DNA of 64,000 nucleotides from Kiritimatiellia bacterium. GTDB lineage: Bacteria; Verrucomicrobiota; Kiritimatiellia; RFP12; UBA1067. Position 1 is the first letter of the stretch. Every line of letters starts with the position of its first letter. The position numbers and the translations under genes were made by a program. The stretch is from NCBI GenBank assembly GCA_017514235.1, contig JAFWKK010000081.1, forward strand, positions 27,834-91,833, in the 5' to 3' direction. Shown piece by piece: positions 15,478-23,930 of the stretch. The notes beneath the pieces were generated by a model. It was not told the DNA's origin. It saw only the letters and a list, made by a program, of their open reading frames with translations, and did not search any database.

Positions 15478-17910
15478 ATGAGAACTATGATGATGCTGCT
15501 CGTTGCAACGAGTGCGACGATTGTCCAGGCAAAAACAGTTGCCCTTTGGACGATGGCGATTGATGGAGTCCCAAGCGCAGGCACGGGCAAGGCTCCTTGC
15601 TCCGTCAATTCGGCTTACGACCTGACGATTGGTACAAGCGGTGCGATTGCCAAGATGGATCAGGACGCGGGCTGGACGCTTCCGCCGAATCCGGATACGA
15701 CGACGCCGACGGTGCGTACGCTTGTCGGATCGCAGTGCCTGAACATTGCCGGTCTCTACAAAAACAACCCGTGCGCACGTTCGGCAAATGCCGATTTGAT
15801 TGCAGCACTGACACCGACGAACAGCTTTACTCTCGAAGGGTACTTTTGGTTCAACAAGGTCCAGAATGTCGGTAGCCGGCTGATGTTCATGGTGGGCGCA
15901 GGCGGAACGCAACTGGGCAGCTGGGCGGTAAACTGTTCCAGCAATACGACGAGCGGATGCTGGCGTTTCGTGATGAGCGAACAAACAGAGTCCGGGCGTC
16001 AGCAGTATGCGCAGATTCAGGATCTCACGCCTGACATACCCTATTCCGAGCTGACGAACGGCTATCACCACCTGGCCTTGACCTTTGACTATGCCTATCC
16101 CCGCGACAATACGAAGAGCGAATGGCGATTCTACTGGGACGGCGTCTGCCGCGGTCAGGTCATCGTGCCGCGCATTAGTGAGGCCGTGGCGATAACGGGC
16201 AACTTCATGATGTTCGGGTCTGGGACGGGCAAGACGGAGGGGACGAATCCGTTCGGACACGCGTATTATTGGCGGCTTTCGGACAAGGCGCTTGTCGGCC
16301 GCGAGCTCTTCTGCTATGGTGATGCGAAGAAGTCGCATACGGTCGCCTACTGGCCGATGAACTATGTAAGCGGTGTTGTTCCTTGTGCCATCTCGTCGGT
16401 CAACAACCTGACTCCGCGTGCCGGCGGCTTTGGCGCAACCGGCTTTTCTTCAACGGACATCGGCTGGTCGCTGCCGCCGAACTTCGCCTCGGATAGCACG
16501 TTCTTCTCGGGCTATACGCCGGGTACGCAGTACGTGAACATCAACCCGGGCATAGCCCCCGGCGGTTCCTATCACGCTGAGTTCGAGCCGAAGAACGACG
16601 TGTTGGCGAGCGATCTCAGCCTACGCAATGACTTTACGCTCGAATACTACTACAGAGCTACAAGCCTGCCCGCGGCGAGTCGTCGACAGGATGTCTTCTG
16701 CATGTCAACGGGCAGTATCGGCGGGTGGTCGTTCTCGATGGACACGCAGGACGGCGGCAGCACCTATCGGTTCTATGTGAACATGTATTGCACACCGGAT
16801 GCAAAGAGCTCCAATTACACGGTCGCCACCGGCGTCAGATCGGAAGAACTGCTCAATATCTGGAACCATTTTGCCCTTCGCTTCAAGTATGACAATGGCA
16901 ATGGCATGAGCGAGTGGACGGTACTCATCAACGGTTACCGCCGCGGCACCGTCGAATCGACGAAACTGACGGCGGACCCGACAACGGCGACGAGCGCTCA
17001 GTTCTACATTTCCGGTTCGTCGTCTTCGACGGCCAATGACATGCTTGGCAACATCGGCTGCATCCGGCTTTCGCGCAAGGCCCTCGCCATGCGGGAGCTC
17101 CTGCCGTTCGTCAAGGACGCGATGGCGTACGATGACACTCTTGTCTATACGAGTTTTGAAAACGCAAGTCACCGGTATGACCAGGTTTCCGAATACGAGG
17201 TCGTGACCAGCAAGCCGATTGGAGGGGTCTCCGACCTGGTGGTGAAGAACATACCTCGCGCACGGACCGTTCGGAAGGCCAAGGGCGATGCCGCAGTCGT
17301 AGAAGCGGATTCGAATCGCGCCGTCGTCGGCCGTACGGGCGGTGCGAACGGGTATCCGTTTTTCAGTTACGCGATAGACGGGAACGAACTCAACGTGTCT
17401 GATTTCACCGTCGAAACGCTGGTGAAGGCTCAGGCTCTGAACAATGGGCAATACATCATTGCCAAGGCGAAGGACGCGTCGACGACGGCTCTTGACTGGG
17501 GTGTGTTCATTGCGGCGAACGGGACGACGGCGCAGCTTATCGTGGACGGGGAAACGGTCTCGCAGCAGGTTTTTGACTCGGCCGTGGACATCCTCAGCGA
17601 TTTTCTCTATCACCATCTTGCCGTGTCGTACGATGCGGCGACGAAGGAACTGGCGTTGTGGATTGATTATGTGAGGATCGCCGGTTGTACGGTCGTATGC
17701 GACTTGTCAGCCGCGGGTGTCACGGGCCGCACGGCACTTTATTTTGGCAGCGAAGTGCCCAATCCGTCCGATCAGGCCAAGAGGGCGACATCTCCAGCGG
17801 TGAACGGAAGCTTTGATGCCGTTCGCGTGACGAGGCGAGTGCTGACCGCAGACGAGATGCTGTTCATGGACGACAATTATCTTGACGGCTTGAAGCTGTT
17901 TATCCGCTGA
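15478..17910 (+). CDS. Secreted LamG-repeat protein with C-terminal hydrophobic-Arg tail
   Basis: An 810-residue exported protein (signal peptide about residues 1-18, SD ACGGAG). Three concanavalin/LamG-type jellyrolls can be placed by their recurring strands: FTLEGYFWF (about residue 118), FTLEYYYRA (about 383) and FTVETLVKA (about 644), each ending with an RLSRKAL-like or VRVTRRVL-like segment. LamG domains bind carbohydrate. No catalytic domain is visible, so it is probably a surface adhesin or glycan-binding protein. It ends LDGLKLFIR, the same kind of tail found on the other large surface proteins here. Confidence 0.8.
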   Translation: MRTMMMLLVATSATIVQAKTVALWTMAIDGVPSAGTGKAPCSVNSAYDLTIGTSGAIAKMDQDAGWTLPPNPDTTTPTVRTLVGSQCLNIAGLYKNNPCARSANADLIAALTPTNSFTLEGYFWFNKVQNVGSRLMFMVGAGGTQLGSWAVNCSSNTTSGCWRFVMSEQTESGRQQYAQIQDLTPDIPYSELTNGYHHLALTFDYAYPRDNTKSEWRFYWDGVCRGQVIVPRISEAVAITGNFMMFGSGTGKTEGTNPFGHAYYWRLSDKALVGRELFCYGDAKKSHTVAYWPMNYVSGVVPCAISSVNNLTPRAGGFGATGFSSTDIGWSLPPNFASDSTFFSGYTPGTQYVNINPGIAPGGSYHAEFEPKNDVLASDLSLRNDFTLEYYYRATSLPAASRRQDVFCMSTGSIGGWSFSMDTQDGGSTYRFYVNMYCTPDAKSSNYTVATGVRSEELLNIWNHFALRFKYDNGNGMSEWTVLINGYRRGTVESTKLTADPTTATSAQFYISGSSSSTANDMLGNIGCIRLSRKALAMRELLPFVKDAMAYDDTLVYTSFENASHRYDQVSEYEVVTSKPIGGVSDLVVKNIPRARTVRKAKGDAAVVEADSNRAVVGRTGGANGYPFFSYAIDGNELNVSDFTVETLVKAQALNNGQYIIAKAKDASTTALDWGVFIAANGTTAQLIVDGETVSQQVFDSAVDILSDFLYHHLAVSYDAATKELALWIDYVRIAGCTVVCDLSAAGVTGRTALYFGSEVPNPSDQAKRATSPAVNGSFDAVRVTRRVLTADEMLFMDDNYLDGLKLFIR

Positions 17911-17929
17911 TGGTTTGTCGGGATGAAGA

Positions 17930-18982
17930 ATGAACAGACGGGAGTTTATCGGCGGAGCTGCGGCCTTAGCCGTCACCGGGTGCGTGGGTGACAAGATGGC
18001 TTTGCGGCGTCCGGCTGCGGACGGCCTCATCAAGTGCCTGTACATGCAACTCGGACAGCACATGTGGCGCGGCCCCATGGACACCTTCGGCGGCAAGGTC
18101 CGCGGCGACAAGAACGCTCCGTATGACGAGGGTGCGCGCTGGGTGGCGGAACATTGGGATCGGCTTCAGTTCGACAACGGATCGTGGAGACGTATCGTCG
18201 AATATGCGGCGAAACGCGGGTTCAACGCCATTCAGCTTGATCTTGCGGAAGGCGTGAAGTATCCGAGCCATCCCGAACTCGCCGTTTCGGATTCCTGGTC
18301 CGCCGAACGTCTGCGCGACGAAGTGCGGCGTTTGGCCGACATGGGGATCGAGCTTATTCCATCCCTCAACTTCTCCGCGGCGCACGACATCTGGCTCGGC
18401 GATTATTCGCGGATGATCTCGACGCGGAAATACTACCAGGTCTGCGCCGATCTTATTGGCGACGTCTGCGAAATCTGCGCCACGCGGCGCGTGATGAGCA
18501 TCGGGTACGACGAGGAATCGCCGCGGTTGCAGCGCAATCAGGCGTTTTGCGTGTGCCGACAGGGAGACCTTTGGTGGCATGACCTCTACTGGTTCGTCAA
18601 CGAAGTCGAGAAGCGTGGCGTACGTGCGCAGATGGCGGCTGATTATGCCTGGGGACACAAGGAGGAGTTCCTGAAGAGGGCTCCCCGTTCAGTCCTCCAG
18701 ACGAACTGGTACTACGGGGCGGAGTTCGACCCGAAGAAGATGGTTCATCCGGAATACCTGCTTACCTATGACGAACTCGAGAAAGCGGGTTTCGATCAGA
18801 TGCCGGGTTGTGGGAACGACTCCAGCACGACGAACATCGGCGACACGGTGCGCTATTGCAAGAGGGTCATATCGCCTGAACGATTGAAGGGCTTTCAGGT
18901 GTCGATCTGGCGGAGCACGTTGCCAGAGCATGAGCAAAGACACTTTGATGCCATAGACCAGCTGGCGGAGACGGGCATCTGA
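17930..18982 (+). CDS. Tat-signal lipoprotein with GH20-like barrel (paralog 1)
   Basis: A 350-residue protein starting MNRREFIGGAAALAVTGC (twin arginine plus lipobox). The body is a TIM-barrel-like protein with YPSHPELAVSDSWS, NFSAAHDIWL, YYQVCADLIGDVCEI and IGYDEE (Asp194-Glu195), and RQGDLWWHD. The adjacent acidic pair after a His/Ile-Gly strand resembles the Asp-Glu pair of GH20 hexosaminidases, but I cannot confirm the family. Paralogs are at 53777 and 60888. A degraded surface-protein tail follows immediately after its stop. Confidence 0.65.
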   Translation: MNRREFIGGAAALAVTGCVGDKMALRRPAADGLIKCLYMQLGQHMWRGPMDTFGGKVRGDKNAPYDEGARWVAEHWDRLQFDNGSWRRIVEYAAKRGFNAIQLDLAEGVKYPSHPELAVSDSWSAERLRDEVRRLADMGIELIPSLNFSAAHDIWLGDYSRMISTRKYYQVCADLIGDVCEICATRRVMSIGYDEESPRLQRNQAFCVCRQGDLWWHDLYWFVNEVEKRGVRAQMAADYAWGHKEEFLKRAPRSVLQTNWYYGAEFDPKKMVHPEYLLTYDELEKAGFDQMPGCGNDSSTTNIGDTVRYCKRVISPERLKGFQVSIWRSTLPEHEQRHFDAIDQLAETGI

Positions 18983-18994
18983 GGCGGTGGCGCA

Positions 18995-19222
18995 ATGTTT
19001 GATGTTTCTGGCGATGTGTCGTTGCCAGCGGGCATGACGCTGAGCATAGTTTCGGGGCTTGAGGCAAACGCAGACCTCATCAACTGCTCCGGTACGCTCA
19101 ACGCTTTGGGCACCGAGTGGACTATCTATGCCAAACGTCCACGGAATTGGTCGATCGAGACCACCCAAGACGCAATACGTGCCCATTACACAACTCCTGG
19201 CATTATGCTGATCGTTAGGTAG
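18995..19222 (+). pseudogene. C-terminal remnant of a large surface protein
   Basis: A 75-residue frame (FDVSGDVSLPAGMTLSIV ... TTPGIMLIVR) that looks like the end of an autotransporter-repeat protein: a beta-helix rung, then the hydrophobic-Arg tail seen on the intact surface proteins. It has no signal peptide or RBS and begins directly after the stop of the Tat gene. The rest of the gene is missing. Confidence 0.65.
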
Positions 19223-19240
19223 TCAACTATAGAGACCCCA

Positions 19241-19306
19241 CCCTTGCCGCCGTGAGGGTGGGCGATGTTGCGCCGATTCTGGCAAAAACTTGTGGTGTGA
19301 ATGGAG
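19241..19306 (+). repeat. Direct repeat flanking the ATPase gene, copy A
   Basis: This 66-nt element starts CCCTTGCCGCC and ends GGTGTGAATGGAG. It matches 20937-20975 plus 21036-21065 on the other side of the ATPase gene, where a 60-nt segment splits it. Confidence 0.8.
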
Positions 19307-19348
19307 TGGAGCGATGCCGCGCAGGGAGGAAGCAGGACAAGACGGCTA

Positions 19349-19390
19349 TAACATTTTGCCAATAGTTTAAATATCTGCATTAACATTTTG
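19349..19390 (+). promoter_or_regulatory. Pair of TAACATTTTG boxes upstream of the ATPase promoter
   Basis: TAACATTTTG occurs at 19349-19358 and again at 19381-19390, both followed by a pyrimidine-containing GCC/GAC. The starts are 32 nt apart, about three helical turns, which suits cooperative repressor or activator binding. They end 22 nt before the -35 box. Confidence 0.45.
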
Positions 19391-19412
19391 ACATAAATGT
19401 GCCTTGCAGCCA

Positions 19413-19442
19413 TTGACTTTTTGACGTGGTTCGTGTTATAAT
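19413..19442 (+). promoter_or_regulatory. Consensus sigma70-type promoter of the ATPase gene
   Basis: TTGACT at 19413-19418 and TATAAT at 19437-19442, 18 bp apart, with TGT in front of the -10. This is one of the few promoters here with a clear -35 box. Confidence 0.75.
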
Positions 19443-19464
19443 GTCGCGCAAAAGGAGCTGGAGG

Positions 19465-20805
19465 ATGATTTGGCGAAAAATAGAGAAGCGACTTGAAGCC
19501 TTCTACAAGGCAAATGGAAGGTATGCCTTGCTTGTTGACGGTGCACGTCAGGTTGGGAAGACTTACAGCATAGAAGAGTTTGGTCGGACTCACTACGATT
19601 CAGTTGTCAAAATCGATTTTGTGCAGAGGCCGGGGGCCGTCAATCTGTTTCGAGACGTGGAGGACGAGTCGGAGGTTCTGATGCGTATTTCCGCTTTCAC
19701 AGACACGCCCATGATACCTGGGCGGACGCTTGTGTTCTTCGATGAAGTCCAGAAATGTCCGGAAGTCATTACCTTCATCAAGTATCTTGTCAAGGAAGCG
19801 GGTCACTATCACTACATCTTAAGCGGATCGCTTCTGGGGATTGAACTCAAGAACATAAGGTCGGTTCCTGTCGGAACTATGGACGAGGTCAGGATGTATC
19901 CGTTGGATTTCGAGGAGTTTGTTCTTGCCGTTGGCGGAAATCAGGAGCTTGTGAACGCAGCGCGTACGGGATGGGAGTCGAGACGGCCTGTAGCAAAGGT
20001 TTTGCACGACCGGCTCATGCGCTTCTTCCGTCTTTATCTTGTGGTTGGCGGTATGCCGGCTGCTGTCCAGAGATATATTGACACAAAGGACATCCGGCAG
20101 GTGCTGTCTGAACAGCAGGCAATTCTCGTTGAATATCGAAAAGACATCTCTCAGTATGACGAGGATAATTCCTTGAGAATACGAATGGTGTTTGAGCGGC
20201 TGGCACCCGAACTCAACAAGAAGAATAAGCGATTCTACGCGGACAGTCTGCCAGAGTGTGGGCGGTTTGAAAGACTTGAAGATGAGTTTGTCTGGCTAAC
20301 TGAAGCGGGTGTTGCGATTCCGGCGTTTAATGTCAGTGAACCGAAGTTGCCGCTTCGCTTGGCCGAGAAGCCAAACTTCTTCAAGTTGTTCATGAACGAT
20401 GTCGGCCTTCTTGCGGCTATGTACATGAATGGCATTCAGGTTCGCATTCTGAATGGTGAGGCTGAGATGAACTTTGGCGCGGTCTATGAGAATGTCATAG
20501 CGCAGGAATTGACGGCACATGGATTCAGGCCGACATACTACACGTCGCGCATTCATGGCGAGATTGATTTTGTCGTTGAGTATAACGGCAGAGTTCTTCC
20601 GATAGAAGTCAAATGTGGGAAAGACTACGCACGACATAGGGCACTTAGTCGTATAATGGGCATCGTCGACTACGGAATCAGGGAGGCAATTGTATTCGAT
20701 AGAGATGCGCTCCGGGTCGTAAATAATATATTCTATGCGCCGATATACATGATGATGTTTCTGAAAAGTGACAATCTCCCCGATCAGATGATTTATGAGG
20801 TTTGA
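19465..20805 (+). CDS. AAA-type ATPase with DUF4143 (PD-(D/E)XK-like) C-terminus
   Basis: A 446-residue protein. Walker A (GARQVGKT, about residue 28) and Walker B (LVFFDEVQKC, about 90) mark the AAA_14 ATPase. The C-terminal DUF4143 part has EIDFVVEYNGRVLPIEVKC, which fits a PD-(D/E)XK nuclease-like core. Such proteins are widespread accessory genes in gut bacteria and archaea, and their role is unknown. The ATG at 19465 is chosen because AAGGAG lies 7 nt before it. Base composition is more AT-rich than its neighbours, and direct repeats flank the gene, suggesting horizontal arrival. Confidence 0.85.
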   Translation: MIWRKIEKRLEAFYKANGRYALLVDGARQVGKTYSIEEFGRTHYDSVVKIDFVQRPGAVNLFRDVEDESEVLMRISAFTDTPMIPGRTLVFFDEVQKCPEVITFIKYLVKEAGHYHYILSGSLLGIELKNIRSVPVGTMDEVRMYPLDFEEFVLAVGGNQELVNAARTGWESRRPVAKVLHDRLMRFFRLYLVVGGMPAAVQRYIDTKDIRQVLSEQQAILVEYRKDISQYDEDNSLRIRMVFERLAPELNKKNKRFYADSLPECGRFERLEDEFVWLTEAGVAIPAFNVSEPKLPLRLAEKPNFFKLFMNDVGLLAAMYMNGIQVRILNGEAEMNFGAVYENVIAQELTAHGFRPTYYTSRIHGEIDFVVEYNGRVLPIEVKCGKDYARHRALSRIMGIVDYGIREAIVFDRDALRVVNNIFYAPIYMMMFLKSDNLPDQMIYEV

Positions 20806-20936
20806 CCAGGCATTCCTCAAGCCCTGTTCGACTTCCCTTGAACGAGGAGATTTTTGAACCTAATACTCAGAATGCCTTAGCCTTATCAATGGGATTTAAG
20901 AGCCACATTGAGCAGAATCCGTTCGTTGGGGATTGC
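20806..20936. other. Non-coding spacer after the ATPase gene
   Basis: No gene is visible. A short inverted repeat, AGGCATTC at 20808-20815 and GAATGCCT at 20870-20877, could be all that remains of a terminus, but the loop is too long for a terminator. Confidence 0.3.
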
Positions 20937-21065
20937 CCCTTGCCGCCGAGAGGGTGGGCGAAGTTGCGCCGATTCGGCGAAGGTTCAACTTTTGCCAGAA
21001 CCAATAAATCACCGAACGGTTGCATCTGTTCGCTAATTCTGGCAAAGCTTGTGGTGTGAATGGAG
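20937..21065 (+). repeat. Direct repeat flanking the ATPase gene, copy B (split)
   Basis: The first part (20937-20975) and second part (21036-21065) match copy A at 19241-19306. Between them are 60 nt containing TTTTGCCAGAA, the inverse of the TTCTGGCAAA that begins the second part, so the region can fold into a hairpin. This resembles a small palindromic element rather than a gene. Confidence 0.7.
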
Positions 21066-21193
21066 CGACAGTTTCGTTGAATGATGCGCTCGAAAAGCCG
21101 GATGTGCCGTATGGGTACAAGTTCATTGACGGGAACGTTGGCGTTTCAGGAAAGAAGATAACGCTGCCACACTACATGGCGATGTTCCTTTAG
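21066..21193 (+). pseudogene. C-terminal remnant of an unidentified gene
   Basis: The frame reads SLNDALEKPDVPYGYKFIDG and on to ITLPHYMAMFL and a stop, with no usable start or RBS. It looks like the end of an exported beta-rich protein whose front part was lost at the repeat. Identity is unknown. Confidence 0.45.
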
Positions 21194-21257
21194 CACCATG
21201 CATGTAAAAACGTAAATGCGGGAAAACAAGCCCGAGCATTGACGTGTTGTGTTGTCA

Positions 21258-21276
21258 CGCTCATTTGTACTGAGCG
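21258..21276 (+). promoter_or_regulatory. Inverted repeat upstream of the catabolic operon
   Basis: CGCTCA and TGAGCG pair perfectly around a 7-nt loop. No T-run follows. Position just before the duplicated promoter block suggests an operator or a small RNA hairpin. Confidence 0.4.
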
Positions 21277-21292
21277 AGATGTCCGCTATACT

Positions 21293-21389
21293 GGTGGGTA
21301 CAGGAAAGTGCAATCGTAATTTCATGGAAGAGGGCGAAGGTCGGTTTATGCTATACTGCGCTGCGAAAGGAAGAAAACCGTTTGCCATG
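21293..21389 (+). repeat. Duplicated upstream block, copy 2 (with promoter)
   Basis: Second copy of the block at 11109-11200, including the extended -10 TGC-TATACT at 21349-21357 and a purine-rich SD (AAAGGAAG). It ends at an ATG that here opens an 11-codon leader instead of the main gene. A second -10-like TATACT at 21287-21292 lies just upstream. Confidence 0.85.
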
Positions 21390-21422
21390 GCGACGAAATG
21401 GAAAGTGGCGGCTGGAAAATGA
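21387..21422 (+). CDS. Possible 11-codon leader peptide
   Basis: ATG at the conserved position of the promoter block encodes MATKWKVAAGK and ends in a TGA that overlaps the ATG of the aldo/keto reductase gene (ATGA). The SD of the block serves this ATG and the main gene has none of its own, so translation of the reductase may depend on reinitiation. It may simply be the old start codon left over from promoter duplication. Confidence 0.4.
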   Translation: MATKWKVAAGK

Positions 21423-22318
21423 TGAAGCTTTGCATCGGAACCGTTCAGTTCGGGATGGATTATGGCGTACAGGGCGGCGCGAGGCCATCGCTCGGTGATG
21501 CCGTCGTCATGCTCGACTACGCCACGCAGAATGGAGTGGATGCCATCGACACTGCGGCGGCTTACGGCACGGCGGAAGAGGTTGTGGGGGAGTTCCTCGC
21601 GCGGAAGACGCTGCCAAGGGAATCGGTGCAGGTCGTCTCGAAGTTCGGCATGGGCATCTTCGAAGGCGCACGTCCCGCAGATTTTCCGCAAAGGCTGCGA
21701 GCCGCCGCCGAGGAGTCGCTGAAACGCCTGCGCACCGGTTATCTCGATGCGTTTATCTGCCATGTGCCGTCCGCCGCCGGGGACGAAAACGTGGTGTCGG
21801 CCATGTCCGCATTGAAGGAATCGGGACTTGTGCGCCATGTCGGCTTTTCGGTTTACGAGACAGATGAGGCGCAGGCCTGCGTGGATTCCGGGAGCGTCGA
21901 TTTTATGCAGGCGCCGTTCAGCGTGTTTGACCAGCGCATGAAGGCCTCGGGCATGCTTGCCAGGGCCGAAGCGAACGGCGTCGACGTTCATACGCGCTCT
22001 GCCTTTGTACAGGGGCTGATGCTGATGGACGCTGAAGCCATCCCCGCGCATCTTGCGGCGGCGAAACCCTATGTTTGCGAGCTGGACGCGCTTTGCCGCG
22101 AACACGGCATCACGCGCCGCGCACTGGCGCTTGCCTACGTCAAGGCACAGTCTGAGATTTCGCATCTCGTGTTCGGCGTGGATAACCTTGCCCAGCTCAA
22201 GGAGATCATTACGGACTTCGGGCGGGGTGTCTCGGCGGAGATCGTGGACGGCATCGCGGCGCGGTTTGCGTCCGTGCCGGCGGATATCTTCATGCCCAAC
22301 AAGTGGAGGGGAAAATGA
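21419..22318 (+). CDS. Aldo/keto reductase
   Basis: A 299-residue NADPH-dependent oxidoreductase barrel. The tetrad is visible: Asp and Tyr in AIDTAAAYGTAEE, Lys in VVSKFG and His in FICHVP. The start MMKLCIGTVQFG overlaps a short leader ORF; an alternative ATG at 21398 would add seven residues. It is the first gene of an operon whose members overlap or abut by 1-4 nt (Gfo/Idh, SDR, symporter), pointing to uptake and redox conversion of one sugar or sugar acid. Similar reductases also occur in nonulosonate clusters. Confidence 0.85.
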   Translation: MMKLCIGTVQFGMDYGVQGGARPSLGDAVVMLDYATQNGVDAIDTAAAYGTAEEVVGEFLARKTLPRESVQVVSKFGMGIFEGARPADFPQRLRAAAEESLKRLRTGYLDAFICHVPSAAGDENVVSAMSALKESGLVRHVGFSVYETDEAQACVDSGSVDFMQAPFSVFDQRMKASGMLARAEANGVDVHTRSAFVQGLMLMDAEAIPAHLAAAKPYVCELDALCREHGITRRALALAYVKAQSEISHLVFGVDNLAQLKEIITDFGRGVSAEIVDGIAARFASVPADIFMPNKWRGK

Positions 22319-23196
22319 AGGAGTTGAGACTTGGTGTTGTTGGCCTTAGCGAAGGCAACGGACACCCCTATTCGTGGTCGGCCATCTTCAATGGTTGTGA
22401 CATGGCCTACATGAAGGATTGCGGATTTCCAGTGATCCCGGAGTATCTGTCGAAGCAGCGGTTCCCCGACGACTGCATCCCCGATGCGCACGTCACGCAC
22501 ATCTGGACCCAGGATCGCGCCATTTCAGAGCATGTCGCGAAAGCATCGCTCATACCGAACGTCGTGGCGCGCATGGAGGACATGATCGGCGAGGTGGATG
22601 CCGTTCTGCTTGCGCGCGACGATCCCGAGAACCATTATGCGATGGCGAAGCCGTTCATCGAAGCGGGGCTGCCGATCTACGTCGATAAGCCGCTCGGTCG
22701 GACGGTCCGCGAGGCCGAAGAGATTTATGCGCTTGAGAAATGGCCCGGCCAGATATTCACCTGTTCCGCGCTTGCCTATTCGAACGGGCTCAAGATCGGC
22801 GACATCGGTGACCTTCGCCACATCCAGGCGTTCGTCATCAAGGACTGGAAGAAGTACGCCATCCATGTCGTTGAACCGGCGCTTCACCTCTTCGACTGGC
22901 GTGTGCCGATCCTTTCCCACAACGTACTTGCGAACGACACGAACAAGATCGTGTCGCTCACGTGGGCGAACGGCATGACCACGACGTTCACGACGCTCTA
23001 TGGTGCGCAGTGCGGCTTCCGCATACAGGCTTTCGGCACCAAGGGCGCGGCGGAAGTTGATTTTGGCGGCACGTTCTTCATGTTCCGTAACGCGCTTCGG
23101 GCGTTTGTCGAGATTGTGCGCGGCGAGCGGCAGAACGAATCCCGCGCCATCACGATGAAGGTGATGGATATACTCGAAAGGGGAAATCAAGAATGA
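22315..23196 (+). CDS. Gfo/Idh/MocA-family oxidoreductase (cytoplasmic)
   Basis: A 293-residue NAD(P)-dependent oxidoreductase without a signal peptide, unlike the exported one at 9501. The Rossmann start RLGVVGLSEGNGHPYSW and the family motif YVDKPLGRT (about residue 124) are visible, with AIHVVEPALHLF where the catalytic His is expected. It starts in an ATGA overlap with the reductase and ends in another with the SDR gene. An SD (GGAGGGG) is present. In sialic-acid systems a Gfo/Idh enzyme converts anhydro-sialic acid, but the link here is only contextual. Confidence 0.85.
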   Translation: MKELRLGVVGLSEGNGHPYSWSAIFNGCDMAYMKDCGFPVIPEYLSKQRFPDDCIPDAHVTHIWTQDRAISEHVAKASLIPNVVARMEDMIGEVDAVLLARDDPENHYAMAKPFIEAGLPIYVDKPLGRTVREAEEIYALEKWPGQIFTCSALAYSNGLKIGDIGDLRHIQAFVIKDWKKYAIHVVEPALHLFDWRVPILSHNVLANDTNKIVSLTWANGMTTTFTTLYGAQCGFRIQAFGTKGAAEVDFGGTFFMFRNALRAFVEIVRGERQNESRAITMKVMDILERGNQE

Positions 23197-23930
23197 AAGA
23201 GGCGGTTCTCATTACCGGCGGCACGGGCAAGATCGGTTCTCGGCTCGTCGAACACTTCCATGCGCAGGGCCGGACGGTCGTTTTCACCTCGCGCAGCGAC
23301 GAGAACATCGCGAAGACTGTTGCGGGCCGCGAAGGGATATTCGGCATCAAGGTGGATTTTCGAGACGGTCAGGCGGTCGAGACGATCTGCTCCGCGTTCG
23401 ACAGGCTCGGCGTCGGCGTTGCGGCGCTTGTGAACAACGCCCGCGACCTTGCTGCGCTTGGCGTGGGGGAGGACGGTACCGTTCCCGCCGACAACTGGAT
23501 CGCCGAGTACCGCATCGACGTGGTGCTGCCTTACCAGCTTACGCTTGCGCTGGCGAAACGCGGTGGACTGCGGAAGGTGGTCAACGTGTCGTCCATGTAT
23601 GGAATGAATTCCTTCAATCCGCACCTCTACGAAGGGCCGTTCCGTCCGCCGCTTCAGTACGCCTGCGCAAAGGCCGCCCTGATTCACCTGACTAAATGCC
23701 TGGCCGTGCAGTTCGCGCCGGAGAAGATTGCGGTCAACTGTGTGACCTACGGCGGCGTGGAAGGGCGCGTGGACGAAGGGTTCAAGAAGCGCTACGCCAC
23801 GCTTTGCCCGATGGAGCGCATGATGAAGGACGACGAGACGGTCGGTTCCGTGGATTTTCTGCTGTCGGACAAGGCCGCCTACATCACGGGCCAGAACATC
23901 GTCGTTGACGGAGGATGGAGCATTTGGTGA
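23193..23930 (+). CDS. Short-chain dehydrogenase/reductase
   Basis: A 245-residue SDR with the cofactor loop TGGTGKIGS at residues 8-16, NNARD, the catalytic Ser in VNVSSMYG and the YxxxK pair in QYACAKAAL. The tail GQNIVVDGGWSIW is typical of classical SDRs. It overlaps the preceding Gfo/Idh gene by 4 nt. It resembles the SDR members of nonulosonate and sugar-modification clusters, but the substrate is unassigned. Confidence 0.9.
   Translation: MKEAVLITGGTGKIGSRLVEHFHAQGRTVVFTSRSDENIAKTVAGREGIFGIKVDFRDGQAVETICSAFDRLGVGVAALVNNARDLAALGVGEDGTVPADNWIAEYRIDVVLPYQLTLALAKRGGLRKVVNVSSMYGMNSFNPHLYEGPFRPPLQYACAKAALIHLTKCLAVQFAPEKIAVNCVTYGGVEGRVDEGFKKRYATLCPMERMMKDDETVGSVDFLLSDKAAYITGQNIVVDGGWSIW

Noticed and set aside
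19241-21065. Prophage or integrative element
   Set aside because: No integrase, transposase or tRNA site is present; only short direct repeats and one accessory gene.
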